The notes beneath the pieces were generated by a model. That model was given only the letters and a program-made list of their open reading frames with translations. It made no database searches and was not told the origin of the DNA. From Tetradesmus obliquus (Eukaryota; Chlorophyta; Chlorophyceae; Sphaeropleales; Scenedesmaceae): a DNA stretch of 64,000 bases. This document shows positions 11,043 to 21,410 of the stretch, in pieces. The stretch is taken from positions 4,452,501 to 4,516,500 of the forward strand of contig CP126199.1 of the NCBI GenBank assembly GCA_030272155.1, written 5' to 3'. Position numbers and translations under genes: made by a program. The first letter of the stretch is position 1. The number at the start of each line of letters is the position of its first letter.

Positions 11043-14000
11043 ATGATGCACGACAGCTCCAATAGGTCCGCGTTCTTCAAGCCTCAGCAGCTTCCGAAGA
11101 CTGCTGAAGAACCATCGGGAGGGGCTCTGCTGCTGCCAGCTGCCAGCCAAGTCAGTAGCAGCGGGCCAGGCGCGCTGCACAGCAGTAGTACAGCATCAGC
11201 TGTGCACAGTGGCATGCAAGGCCCAAGAGGACTGCGCTTCCCTTCCAGCAGGAGGTACCTGTGGGACAGGACACCTGCAGGAGCTCAAGTGCTGATCAAC
11301 ACACAAGTGAGGCACCCTGCACGCCTTGTGCTATACGCCTTGAGCTGGAAGGTGCTGTGTGCTGTTCGCTGAATAGCATATGGTGTTCTCGCGCAGCGTG
11401 CCTTGCACAGTGGCATGTGCACAGTGTGGCAACTTAGGCAGCAGCACTTGATTGATTTGCAACAGTCTTGGCTCAAACTCTAGCTGATGTTGCATCAGCC
11501 CAACCTAGTAGCGCTCTGTTGCCGTCGCAGGATCATGTGCCTCAGGTGCAAGTGGCAGCATCAGCCTTTGGAGCGATTACAAGAGCAGCAGAGCGCCAGA
11601 CAGGCACAGTGCCATTGCAGCTGGGTATCTCAGTAACGCCGACCAATCAGGTCACTGCACTGGTGCAAGAGCTTGACCCGCTGGGTGAGTGCGCTGCTGT
11701 GCACAGACTTGCTGTTGTAAGCAGTTGCGGCAGCATGTTTTGAGCGACATGTGCACCCTCAGCAGCTCAGAACCACCTCAGCACTGCTGATGGCTTTGTA
11801 GACGTCATGTTTAACGTGCACATCTGCACAGTTGCACACAGCAGTGTCACGCCAACGCAGCAGTACCACGACAAACTCACAAAGCCAAAAATTCTCCCTG
11901 CTGTGCAGTCTGCAAGGCTGGCGCCTACTTGCAGCTGAGCTGCCCTGTGTTGAAGCATGCCCAGCAGCAGGTGAGCACGTCTTTTCAACAGAGTTGCTGG
12001 TTGTACACCAGTATGCTTGCACACCAGCAGCACCTGTCCCAGCTACCTGCTCTGGTGTGCACTCCTCTGCAGCAACTGTGTGGCATAGCAACAACCTGCT
12101 TATAGTTGCAGTGCCTCCTACAGTCTATGTTGGGCACTGCCTGCCGGTGCGGCATTGCCTCTGCGGAGCATACCATCAGCATTCTGCGTGTGTCATGGGC
12201 TGCAGGATGCTCCTGCTCCCAACCTGAGAGCAGCACTGCAGGCTCAGCTGGACCAGCGGAGCAGCGCGCGCGTACAGGAGGTGAGTCGACATTGCTCACT
12301 CTGCCTTGCAGTTGCCAGCGCAGCAGAGCGGATACAACTCGCTGCAACACCTGCATGCTGGTTTCCGAGCAGCCCGTAGCTAGCACTGCGCTAGCATGCA
12401 CCAGCTGTTTCAGGGGGCGCTGTAGCAGCATTTGCGCCCTGCATGGCCGCGACATATGTGCTTGCCACACACGTGGTCAAGTGACAACAGTAAAAACAAA
12501 GCTCTGCTGCCGGCTGTTCTGCTGCTACTGCAGCTGTACGCGCTGTCATCCAGTGCAGTGCCTGCAGCGGCGCCCGGCGAGCGGGTCTGCCTGCAGCTGC
12601 TGCTGCAGATGCCCTCCTGCAGCATGCTGGCCACGCCGCTGTACACCAAGCGGCTGTGCCACGTGCCGCTGGCAGAGGCGCTGCTGAAGCCAGGGGGCAT
12701 GGCGGCCTGGCAGGTGGGCATGGGTTTGGCCGTGTATGTGTGTGTGCATAACATATGCCTGTGCACGACACAATGATCGTTCGCATGTACATATGTGTTG
12801 ACATGCGCTGCTTCACGCTGCAACTGTTGAAATCATCCAGCTTGTAGTGTCAGACATTTGCAGCCACTGAACTGGCCTCAGAGCGGCCATGGCGTTTCCT
12901 GCACTTCAACCTGACAAAGAGTGTGTTGGCAGTGGCAAGACATGAATACACCCGGCACCTGTGTGGTGATTACATCGCTGCATTGCTGTGCCTGTCGCGC
13001 TGCAGAGCGGTTTCCTGAGCATGGACCAAGCCAGGAGCCTTTTGCCGCTGGAGGCAACAGACGTCAATGTGAGCTGGCCGTGCATGGGTGTGATACCCTG
13101 CACAGAAGGACAGCTTGGAGGACTACGCCTGCTGTGATGTCTGCAGTGCGCAGCAGTTGCACGTGTCATGCTGTGCAGATGTGGGCAAGCATGAACGCGT
13201 GTCAAGTGGCGTGGCGCACACACCTGCACTACAGTGCATGCTGCCGTCATTGCGCAAATGGTCCATCCCCCCTGCCGAACAAGTACCCACTTGCTGCTGT
13301 TGCTGCTGCTGCTGCGCAGGTGTACAGCATGCCGCTGGTGGGCGTGTGGGTGAAGGGCCCCAGCTCGCCGCTGCACCCGCTGGTGGCTGCGGCCTGCCTG
13401 CGCTTCGCCTTCAGCAGCCTGCTGGCTGACCGCGCAGTGAATGCAGACACTGGCGCATTCCTGCTGCTGCTGTGCCCTGAGGGTGAGCTGGGAAGGAAGG
13501 GTACCAGCTTACATATATTCAAAACCTATACTACTAAAGTAGCAGCTTGATGCAGTCTTCCGCATCACAGCTCTAACCGCCCAATGCTGTGCTGCAAAGG
13601 GAACTGGAGGTCGCACAGTTTGTCTGTATGAGACAGCTAGCTGGTGGCGTCCATGCAGCCAACTGTACAAGGTGACAACCTTTGTGCTCTGCGTGCTGCT
13701 GCAGGCGACCCAGTCAGCAAGTGCTACGAGGTGTGCCCCTCAGACAGCAGCCGGCTGCAGCTCAGCAGCTACCAGCTCACTGCCAGAATCAGCCCAGGCA
13801 CAGCACTCGCGCAGCAGTGCCCTGGCGGCATGCTCAAGGCAGACTGGCAGCTCAGCAGCTGCCAGCCGCAGCCCCTGCAAGGCCGGCGGGGCGCCCCAGG
13901 CGCTTCTGCAGCAGCTGGCGGCAGCGGCAGCAGCAGCACTGCCCTGCTGACAGCGCCGCCAGCAGTGACTCCAGCCCGCAGAGAGCTGTATCTGCCGCAG

Positions 14001-17000
14001 CCGGTAGCGGCAGCAGAGAGCCCAGTGCTGCTGCTGGCTCACAAGCAGCAGCAAGGGTACAGCAGCAGCAAGCTTGGCGGGCTGCTGCCGGCGGCGCGCA
14101 GTAGCGCTCCAAGTGCTGCGGGCAGGTTTGACGGCTTTGCAGCACAGCAGCATGCAGCAGCTGCTGCAGCGCGCCGCTCGCTGCCGTTGCAGGCGGGTTA
14201 TATGGGGCTGCTGCCGCTAAGCAGTGATAGGGATACTGCTGGTGCTGCTGCGGATCATGCTGCCTATGCAGTTGCAGGGCTGGCTGCTGGAGCAGTACTG
14301 CAGCAGGGCAGCAGCACCAGCCGCAATTTTGCTGCTGGGAGTGACGATGCTGATGGGGTGTGGCCGCAGCCCCGCAGCAGCATGCCTGCACGGCCATACG
14401 GCAGCCCTCAGCCAAGGCAGTGGCAGCTGCCACAGCAGCAGCAGCAGCAGGATGGCAGCAGCGCAGGAGAGTTCAGCCAGCAAGGATTAGTGCAGCTGGG
14501 CGAGCAGCTGCTGCGCAACGCTTCGATGGCAGGAGAAGCCACACTAACAACGATGCCTTGCGGCGCAGCAGCACAGCAGCGTGCAACAGCTGCTGGTGAT
14601 GCCGGTATTAGCTGTGACAGCACCTCTGTGTCACAATTGCAGCAGCATCATCAGCAGCAGCAGAACTGGGCTGCAGCTGGTGCCAGCAACAGCAGGCCGG
14701 GTAGTGGCGTGAGCTGGTCTGAGCGGCAGCAGCACCAGCTGCGCAGCTCCCTTGATGCTGCTGCTACCTCACTCAGTGCAGCCAGGGCTGGCCTTGATGC
14801 CTCGATCGAGGCTGCCAGCAGGTCTAGCAGCCCCAACAAAGCTAGTGCTGCAGCTGGCAGCACTACGCAGAACAGCTTGGTAGGCGCCGAGCAGCAGCAG
14901 CAGCAGCAGCATTGGGCAGCAGGGCTGCGGCTGGGCACGGCTGGTGAGACAGACTGCGCGCCCCGCTTGGGGTCTCCTGTGAGGCCTTACAGGCAGCAGG
15001 GACCTACAGGTGTGGGGCCTGCAGAGGATGCTACAGCAGAGGCAGCTGCCGGAGGTCTATACAGCAGTGATGGCAGAGGCAGCAGCGGAGGCAGCTGGCA
15101 GGTGCATGAGGTGGGCCCTGTGTCTCCCTCCACACGAGCTGGCGTTGCCCTCAGCAACTTGTCGCTGCTGCAGAAGCTGTCGACCGGACAGCTGCAGGCT
15201 GCACTGGAAGAGGCGAGCTCCCCCAACAGGGCGCAGCAGCTGCAGCAGCAACAACAGTTGCAGCAGCAGCGCCAGCAGAACTGGCAGCAGGAGCTACAGC
15301 AAGAGGAGCGCTGGCAGCAGCAGCAGCAACAAGTGCAGCACTGGCAGCAAATGCAGCAGCAGCAGCAGGAGGTCAGCGTGCAGAATCCTGCTGCCACCAG
15401 CGCTGGCTACAGCATCAGCAGTGACCCCTGGCCAGGTGCAGCAGCAGCAGCAGCAGCAGCCAGCCAGCGCTTTGCTGACAAGCCTCCGACACCTGATACC
15501 CCACATTCAGCAGCAGCAGCAGCAGCAGAAGCTGCTGCCGGCCCCTTGCGCAGCTCCATGGAGGCAAGCAGCACTGCAGCAGCAGCGCTGCAGGCTGCCA
15601 CAGCAGCAGTGCACCGCATCCCACCCAGCCCGTACGGCCGCAGCCTTGGCGTGCAGCGCTATGCAGCAAATGCAGCCGCGCTGGGCACCAGCAACAGCAG
15701 CCAGGAGTTTGGGGTGCTCGTGGCTGGGGCCTGGGGTGGCAGCGCTGGACAGAATGCAGCAGCAGCATCAGCAGCAGGTCACAGCCCTACTAGATGGTAT
15801 ACAGGCTCAGCCAGCCCTGGCAGCTCTTACCCTGGGCCAGACACTGGCCCCTGTACACAATACAAAACAGGCTGGCCAGCACAAGGCAGCAATGATGCAG
15901 CGCAGCAGCAGCTGCAAGGCACGCTGTCAGCGTCGGCTGCAGCAGCCGTCAGCACAGCCGCCGCGCTGTATGCTGCTGGGGAGATGCTCCAGCCATGCAA
16001 CTCACCATCTGCTGCGCTGGCGCATCAGCAGGCTCTGGTGCAGCAGCAGCAGCAGGGGGTGCTGCCGCTGGGACCTGTGTTGGACCCAGTGGCTCAGGCA
16101 CTGCAGGGCGAGGTGCAGCAGCTGAGGCAGGAGGTGAGCGAGAAGCGTACACCTTGTTTTTGTTGAGCTGCAGCCTTACCTGTCGGCGTGCTATGGCCAG
16201 GTTGACTGTTTGCTTAGGAAGCTTGATCTCGTCATGCTGAACGCATGCTGTTGCACTGACCAGGTGCAATGAACGCGCGCATGCAAATCACGTGCAGACT
16301 AGAAGCAGGTGCGCACATTGAAGCTCAACAAAATGTGCTTTTGTGTATGCTTTGCAGCTGATGAGACTGCAGCATCAGCTACGGACGGCTGTCATGCCGG
16401 ACCCAGCAGGTCTTGCCCTGCCGGCACTAGCAGCAGCTTTGCCGCAGGTGCCACGGGGCTGGCAGCAGCCACAGCATCAGCCACAGCAGGTGCAGCCACA
16501 CCAGCTTGGGTATGAACGAGAAACAGATGCTGGCCTTGCGCAGCACCAGCAGCAGCAGCAGCAGTATGCGCAGCAGCAGTTTGCGCAACAGTTGGTTCAG
16601 CAAGGTGGTTGCGCTGGCAACGGCAGCAGCAGAAGCCAACCAGAAGCTCAACCAGCTGAGTGTGCAGCAGCTACTGCTGAGGCTGTGTTGGCACCTGAGG
16701 CTGAGCTGTCTTTGATCCAGAGACCGGCTGCAGCCGAGTGCAGCAGTAGCAGCACTGGCGGTGACGTGGCAGCAGCTTCAGTGGCTGGCACAGCACGCAG
16801 CAAGCAGCAGATGCCAGCAGAGCATGGACCTGCTGCTGCAGCTGCTGACGGTCACAAGCAGCGTAGCACGGCATCAAGTGATGTGCAAGCAGCAGGAATT
16901 GTTGGTGATACCAACCTGGCATGCGGCAGCTTACGCATGCAAGGCGCTGCGTCGTCGTATGCATCTGCTGGCAAAGCTGAAGCAGGCAGGCAGCCACAAG

Positions 17001-17035
17001 CGCAGCAGCAGCGAGCACAGCAGCAAGATGTGCCT

Positions 17036-17066
<31 letters not shown>

Positions 17067-17686
17067 GTTACGACGAGCCACGGCTGCCAGTGCTGGCATG
17101 CAGGGCCATGTCTCCTACGCTTGCAAGGCGCAGCCCGTTTGCAGAGAGCAGCAGCAGCAGTAGCAGTAGTGCTGACAACACTGGCAGGGACAGTGGTGCT
17201 GCAGGAGATGGGGAAGCAAGCAGCAGCAGCAGCAGCAGCAACGAGGGTGCTGCGGCAACTTGGCAGCGTGCGCATCCTGCAGGCAGCTCAGGCAAGGCGC
17301 AGCAAGGTCTAGCTGTAGCTGCTGCAAGCAGCAGCAGGAGCGTGCCAGCACGTCCACCGCAATGCTCCCCGCTGCGCGCACCTGCTGCAGCTGCATCGCC
17401 CGTGCGCAGGCAAGCCCCACACTCCCCACCACCAGCAGCAGCAGCAGCAGCAGCTGATACTCAGCATCATCTCCAGCATGTACGCAGCAGCGGCGGCAGC
17501 TTGCGCGGCTCCAAGCAGCAGCACACTGGTCAGCTGCGCAGCTCGCAGCAGCAGCATCTTGATGTGCTGCCGCTGGTGGAGGTGGTGCGCACCAAGTACT
17601 GCCAGGCCTCCGATGACAGCGATGACAGCGACAGAGAGTTTGAGGAGCGGCTGATGGCCAAGTATGGCCTGAAGCAGCACGGCTGA
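11043..17686 (+). CDS. STIL: STIL / Ana2 / SAS-5-like centriole duplication protein
   Basis: Probable exons: 11043-11306, 11397-11423 (weak), 11531-11684, 11908-11969, 12206-12280, 12534-12713, 12854-12922, 13006-13068, 13320-13482, 13705-16133 and 16358-17686, about 1604 aa. STIL binds PLK4, CPAP and SAS-6 to start centriole assembly. Matches to animal STIL: LRFPSSRRYLWDRTPAG near residue 65; LSMDQARSLLPLEATDVN then YSMPLVGVWVKG and AACLRFAFSS (the STIL N-terminal domain); a short heptad segment ALQGEVQQLRQELMRLQHQL (about 1147-1172) where STIL has its PLK4-binding coiled coil; and a C-terminal RTKYC..EERLMAKYGL resembling the STAN-end KKYMKRYGL. The middle is a long Gln/Ser/Ala-rich disordered region from CAG triplets. 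Junctions between 11307 and 11530 are the least certain. Confidence 0.8.
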
Positions 17687-17800
17687 GGCGCTGCAGGGGC
17701 TGTTGATCAGTCACATGACCAAGCAGCAGCAGCAGCAGCAGCAGCACCCGCTGCACTAACAAGCAGGTCTTTTACAGTACCTGTGGTGGTGCAGCAACAG

Positions 17801-17861
17801 GGAGTTTGAGGAGCGGCTGATGGCCAAGTGTGGTCTGAAGCAGCACGGCTGAGGCGCTGCA
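17801..17861 (+). repeat. Copy of the 3' end of the STIL-like coding region
   Basis: About 60 bases repeat the last coding bases, stop codon and first 3' UTR bases of the STIL-like gene (real copy about 17635-17695), 166 bases downstream. The copy would encode EFEERLMAKCGLKQHG and stop, with Tyr replaced by Cys. It lies after the real stop, so it is expected to be untranslated. Confidence 0.9.
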
Positions 17862-19685
17862 TGGGCTTTGTTGAAGGGTGGGGATGCAGCACGTGTGTGA
17901 GTGATCCGGTCGTAGGCAGCGAGTGTTGTGTGTCAGTGCAGCAATGGCGCGGCGATGGGTGGGAGGCAGATGATCAGTCAGGGACAGTTGTGAGCAGGCG
18001 TGCAGCAGCGCAGCTGGCCGGCCGAGGCGCGCAGTTTTGTTGAACGCTTGCAGCTTGCTGCAGCTGTTGCCACATGTCAGCCGTTCCTGAAAGAGCTTGC
18101 CAGGGACCCCTTGGAAGTGTGTGTTGCTGAAACTTAACCCAGGGATGGGGGGTGCGGAATACTTGGGCTGACATGTTGTTGCACTGCCAAACGCACGAGT
18201 GTGGCAACTGTTGTGAACCAAATGTGAAGAAGCATGCACAACAGGCAGTTGTGGTGGTGCACTGTGCGGCAGTAGCAGGCTGGTGTTGGGTGTTACTTCC
18301 TGGTGACTGTTGCACTTGCTCACTTATGTGGACTGCTTCAAGGCTGCAGCTGGTGCGGCTTGCACATCCATCAGGCAGTACTGCTTTCGCATCATTGCTA
18401 TTGACTTGAAGTCATAGGTAGCATGGTTGTCCCTATTTCGAAGTAGAATAGGAGGAAGTGCAGATTGCGGTATTGCAATGTAATCACATATACATGCACT
18501 CTGTCGGTGGCAGTGTGCGGCAATATATCTGTTACCTTGTGGCTCCAGATGACCACACGATTTGCTGACACAAAAGCCCGGCAAGATAGCTCGCATTATC
18601 AAGCCCACAATGAAGGCTATGTTTGTATTTCGTCAGCACCGTGTATAGCCTGGCCCTTGACTCCTCACAACGAAAGTTTAAGGGCACAAGCAAACCAGCA
18701 CAAGCCAAAGTCACTCAAATTCAGCCGACAGGCAGAGCCCAGGAAAGCCCGCTAGCACCGGAAGTCATGCAAACACACGCAGAATCACAACAACCTGACA
18801 CATGCAGATGCAACACGGTGGTAAGCACTCATACAATGATGAGTATCGTCACAATGTTACCCATCAAGCCATAGCAGCATGTCTGCATTTGTACTGACAC
18901 AACGCCAGTCACCAAGCACCATGTGAACAGGTGAGACACACTCACAAGCGCTCAACTGTACCTCAGATGCAACGGCTGTAGGCACAGAGCAGGGCAGGTG
19001 TACTGCAGAACGTTTTGCAACCCTCAAGCAGCACACAGCAACAGCAGGGTGCTGCTGATGACTGACTTTGACTGGCCCTGAGCTGGTTGTTATGTAGCAT
19101 CAGCAACACAGCACCTGTAAGCACGTAACCACACTGCGACAAAATGTTGATTGGTCTTTGTGGACAGACCAACATAGGTCGCTGCCTTCAAGATCCACAT
19201 ACCATCACCTCCAACTGCAACCGTTATTTACTCATATTCACCATAACACTGAAATGTGCACGAAGCGCTACTATTAGACAGTAGTGTCTCAGGTTGGCTC
19301 ATCAGGCAGAATGCATAACCTCATCATGTCAAGGGCACCCCAGCCTACATGCACATGCAGTCGTACTACTGGTAGTAGTTTTCACTGTGCAAAACAGTAT
19401 GAAGTCTGCTCAGCTTTTGTAGCCATGCTCTTTCCCTCTCCCAAAAAGAAAGGAAGAAAGGAGGCACATGCATACCAGCAAAACTTCATGATGCACACAT
19501 GAAACCGGCACGTTAAACCAACACAACAGCCATCGACATACACAAAAAGGAAACATGCCAGATTCACATTGAACAGAGGCGCGCAGGCGCCGCACAGCGG
19601 CCATGACAACCCAAGCCCAAGCTAAGCTCTTCACATGTCACCAAACCACACATCAAAACCCGACCGCAACACCCCCAATCACTGA

Positions 19686-19778
19686 TTTTACTGCTTCTGC
19701 TGAGCGGTATGCTGCGTTTCTGGTAAAGCTTCAAGCTTTACCAGAAACGCAGCATACTGCTCAGCAGAAGCAGTAAAA
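19686..19778. repeat. Near-perfect 46-bp inverted repeat (hairpin)
   Basis: Two 46-base arms (19686-19731 and 19733-19778) are reverse complements with one mismatch (the C of GAGCGG against the T of TACTGC) around a one-base loop. A transcript from either strand would fold into one long stem. It lies inside the gene-poor interval. Confidence 0.9.
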
Positions 19779-20498
19779 AAGAAGATTGTGATCGCACACA
19801 TGCGTGTAGGGGTGGGTGTATGAGGACTGTATCTTTTGTTGTTCTCCCACAAATCGGCTGAAGGACTCATGAAAAGGACACGCCTCAAGCAGATCGTCTA
19901 ATGCCAGCGCTCAACAGTGTTATACTGTGAGCATGCTGGCAATGCCAGGCAGAAAGCAGGGTGTGTGTTGCTGCAGGGTTCAGTCAACCCCAATGCAGCA
20001 CAAAGTGGCTGCGACAGCCGCACCACCCTGCAGATGGCTGACCAGACATAACAACATCGGACGCCGCACACAGGTGCAGACAATCATGTATCATGGAAGA
20101 GGCAAGGTGTGATGCCGTGAATCACCAGGGGGTTGGGCCCATTGCTGCTGAGGCTAGATGCTGCTGATGCAGCGTGCAGCCCAGCAAGCATGGCTGCGGG
20201 CGCTCAGCAACAAAAACTCGCCTGCACCCCAAGGCGCTGTCAAGAGCTTGCGCCAGCGTTCCAAGGCGGCAGCAGGGCGGCTGGCGCGGAACAAATTGCA
20301 ACAAATTCAACAAATTATCTAGTGTGCGTTGCAGATGCATGGCTGCCATGCGGCGCAGCGCCAGCGCATGCCGCTGCTGTCTCTCTGCCTACCCTGCTAC
20401 GCGTGTAGCAGCGACCGAATGCGCTGCAAGATGGCGTGCAAAGCGAGAAGCATGGCGGCTGCACTGCTGCTCTTGAGTCATAGCAGAGCCTGAATGCG

Positions 20499-20582
20499 CT
20501 GCACATGCGCTGTACATGTGCTGCACATTGTCAACGTGTGCTGCACATGCGCTGTACATGTGCTGCACCTTGACAACATGTG
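20499..20582. repeat. 42-bp direct repeat, two copies
   Basis: The unit beginning CTGCACATGCGCTGTACATG starts at 20499 and again at 20541 with few changes. It is rich in TGCACATG/CATGTGCT self-complementary words. Confidence 0.75.
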
Positions 20583-21410
20583 CTGTATAGCTGGTAACCT
20601 GCCACATGTTCGTTTGCGCAAAGTATGCCGATGCATGCCTGCAACCGTGTGGCATGACGCAGCACCACGAGGACAACATACTGACGCAGCGGGCCTGCCT
20701 GCAGCATGTCACATGCGTTTGTAGCGTGTGAGTGCGTATCATGTGCAGCAGATGTGAGGCACGCACCGCCTCATGCAGCACCTCACGCAGCCTGCTGCCT
20801 CAGTGCAGCCATGCACATGCGGCGTGCTTGATAAGCATGCAGAGACACAAAAAGCGTGGATTTGACTACATCATGGCAGGGTGTCCAGATGCGGCACCGC
20901 AGGCGGGACCAAGCGCTTTAACCGGATCAAGAACCAGGAGGGTATGCCCGACTGCGCAGTACTGACTTGTTGGGGGGTACTGAGCAGCCCCCAATTTTGA
21001 GGCTCCAGATGTAATGTAACACATGTGCTAGCGACGTTGCCATCTGGGGCTATCCAGCCACACCCAAGTGTGTAGAGACCAACATAGCAGCCCATTGCCA
21101 CCATCACTGATAGGCTGCCAATCAGCTTCATTTGCTCTGCGCGCAAGGAGCACATTGCAGCACCTCGTACTCAATGTACCAAATCCACCAATCACTTCCG
21201 AAAAGCCACCACCCAACCACCAGATTATCAACACAGGGCGACTGCCAGTTGCTGCGTTACTGGGAGCACCAGCACCACCCTAAACCCATGCCTTGTAGTA
21301 CACCCGGTTACAAACCGAAAGGTCGTGCACAGCACGTCAGCTGTATTTGGATGCGGCCAGCCTGTACATAGCAGCGATGCATGATCACGAAAAGAGAGAA
21401 AAAAATGGCT

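Larger units (their letters stand above)
17687..21410. other. Long gene-poor interval
   Basis: About 3.7 kb without a supported coding region. It starts with the STIL-like 3' UTR. CAG/CTG density drops after about 18 kb and open frames are short with no motif or splice support. It contains the hairpin at 19686-19778 and a 42-base repeat at 20499-20582. A non-coding RNA or an old mobile element cannot be excluded. Confidence 0.5.

Noticed and set aside
11397-11483. Continuous reading of the STIL-like gene through 11397-11483
   Set aside because: The frame that follows exon 1 in phase meets a stop at 11481-11483, so a small exon plus intron was proposed instead. This junction remains tentative.
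13740-17762. Many minus-strand Cys/Leu-rich frames opposite the STIL-like exons
   Set aside because: CTG/TGC/GCT reads as Leu/Cys/Ala. These are mirror images of Gln/Ser/Ala codons in the real exon.
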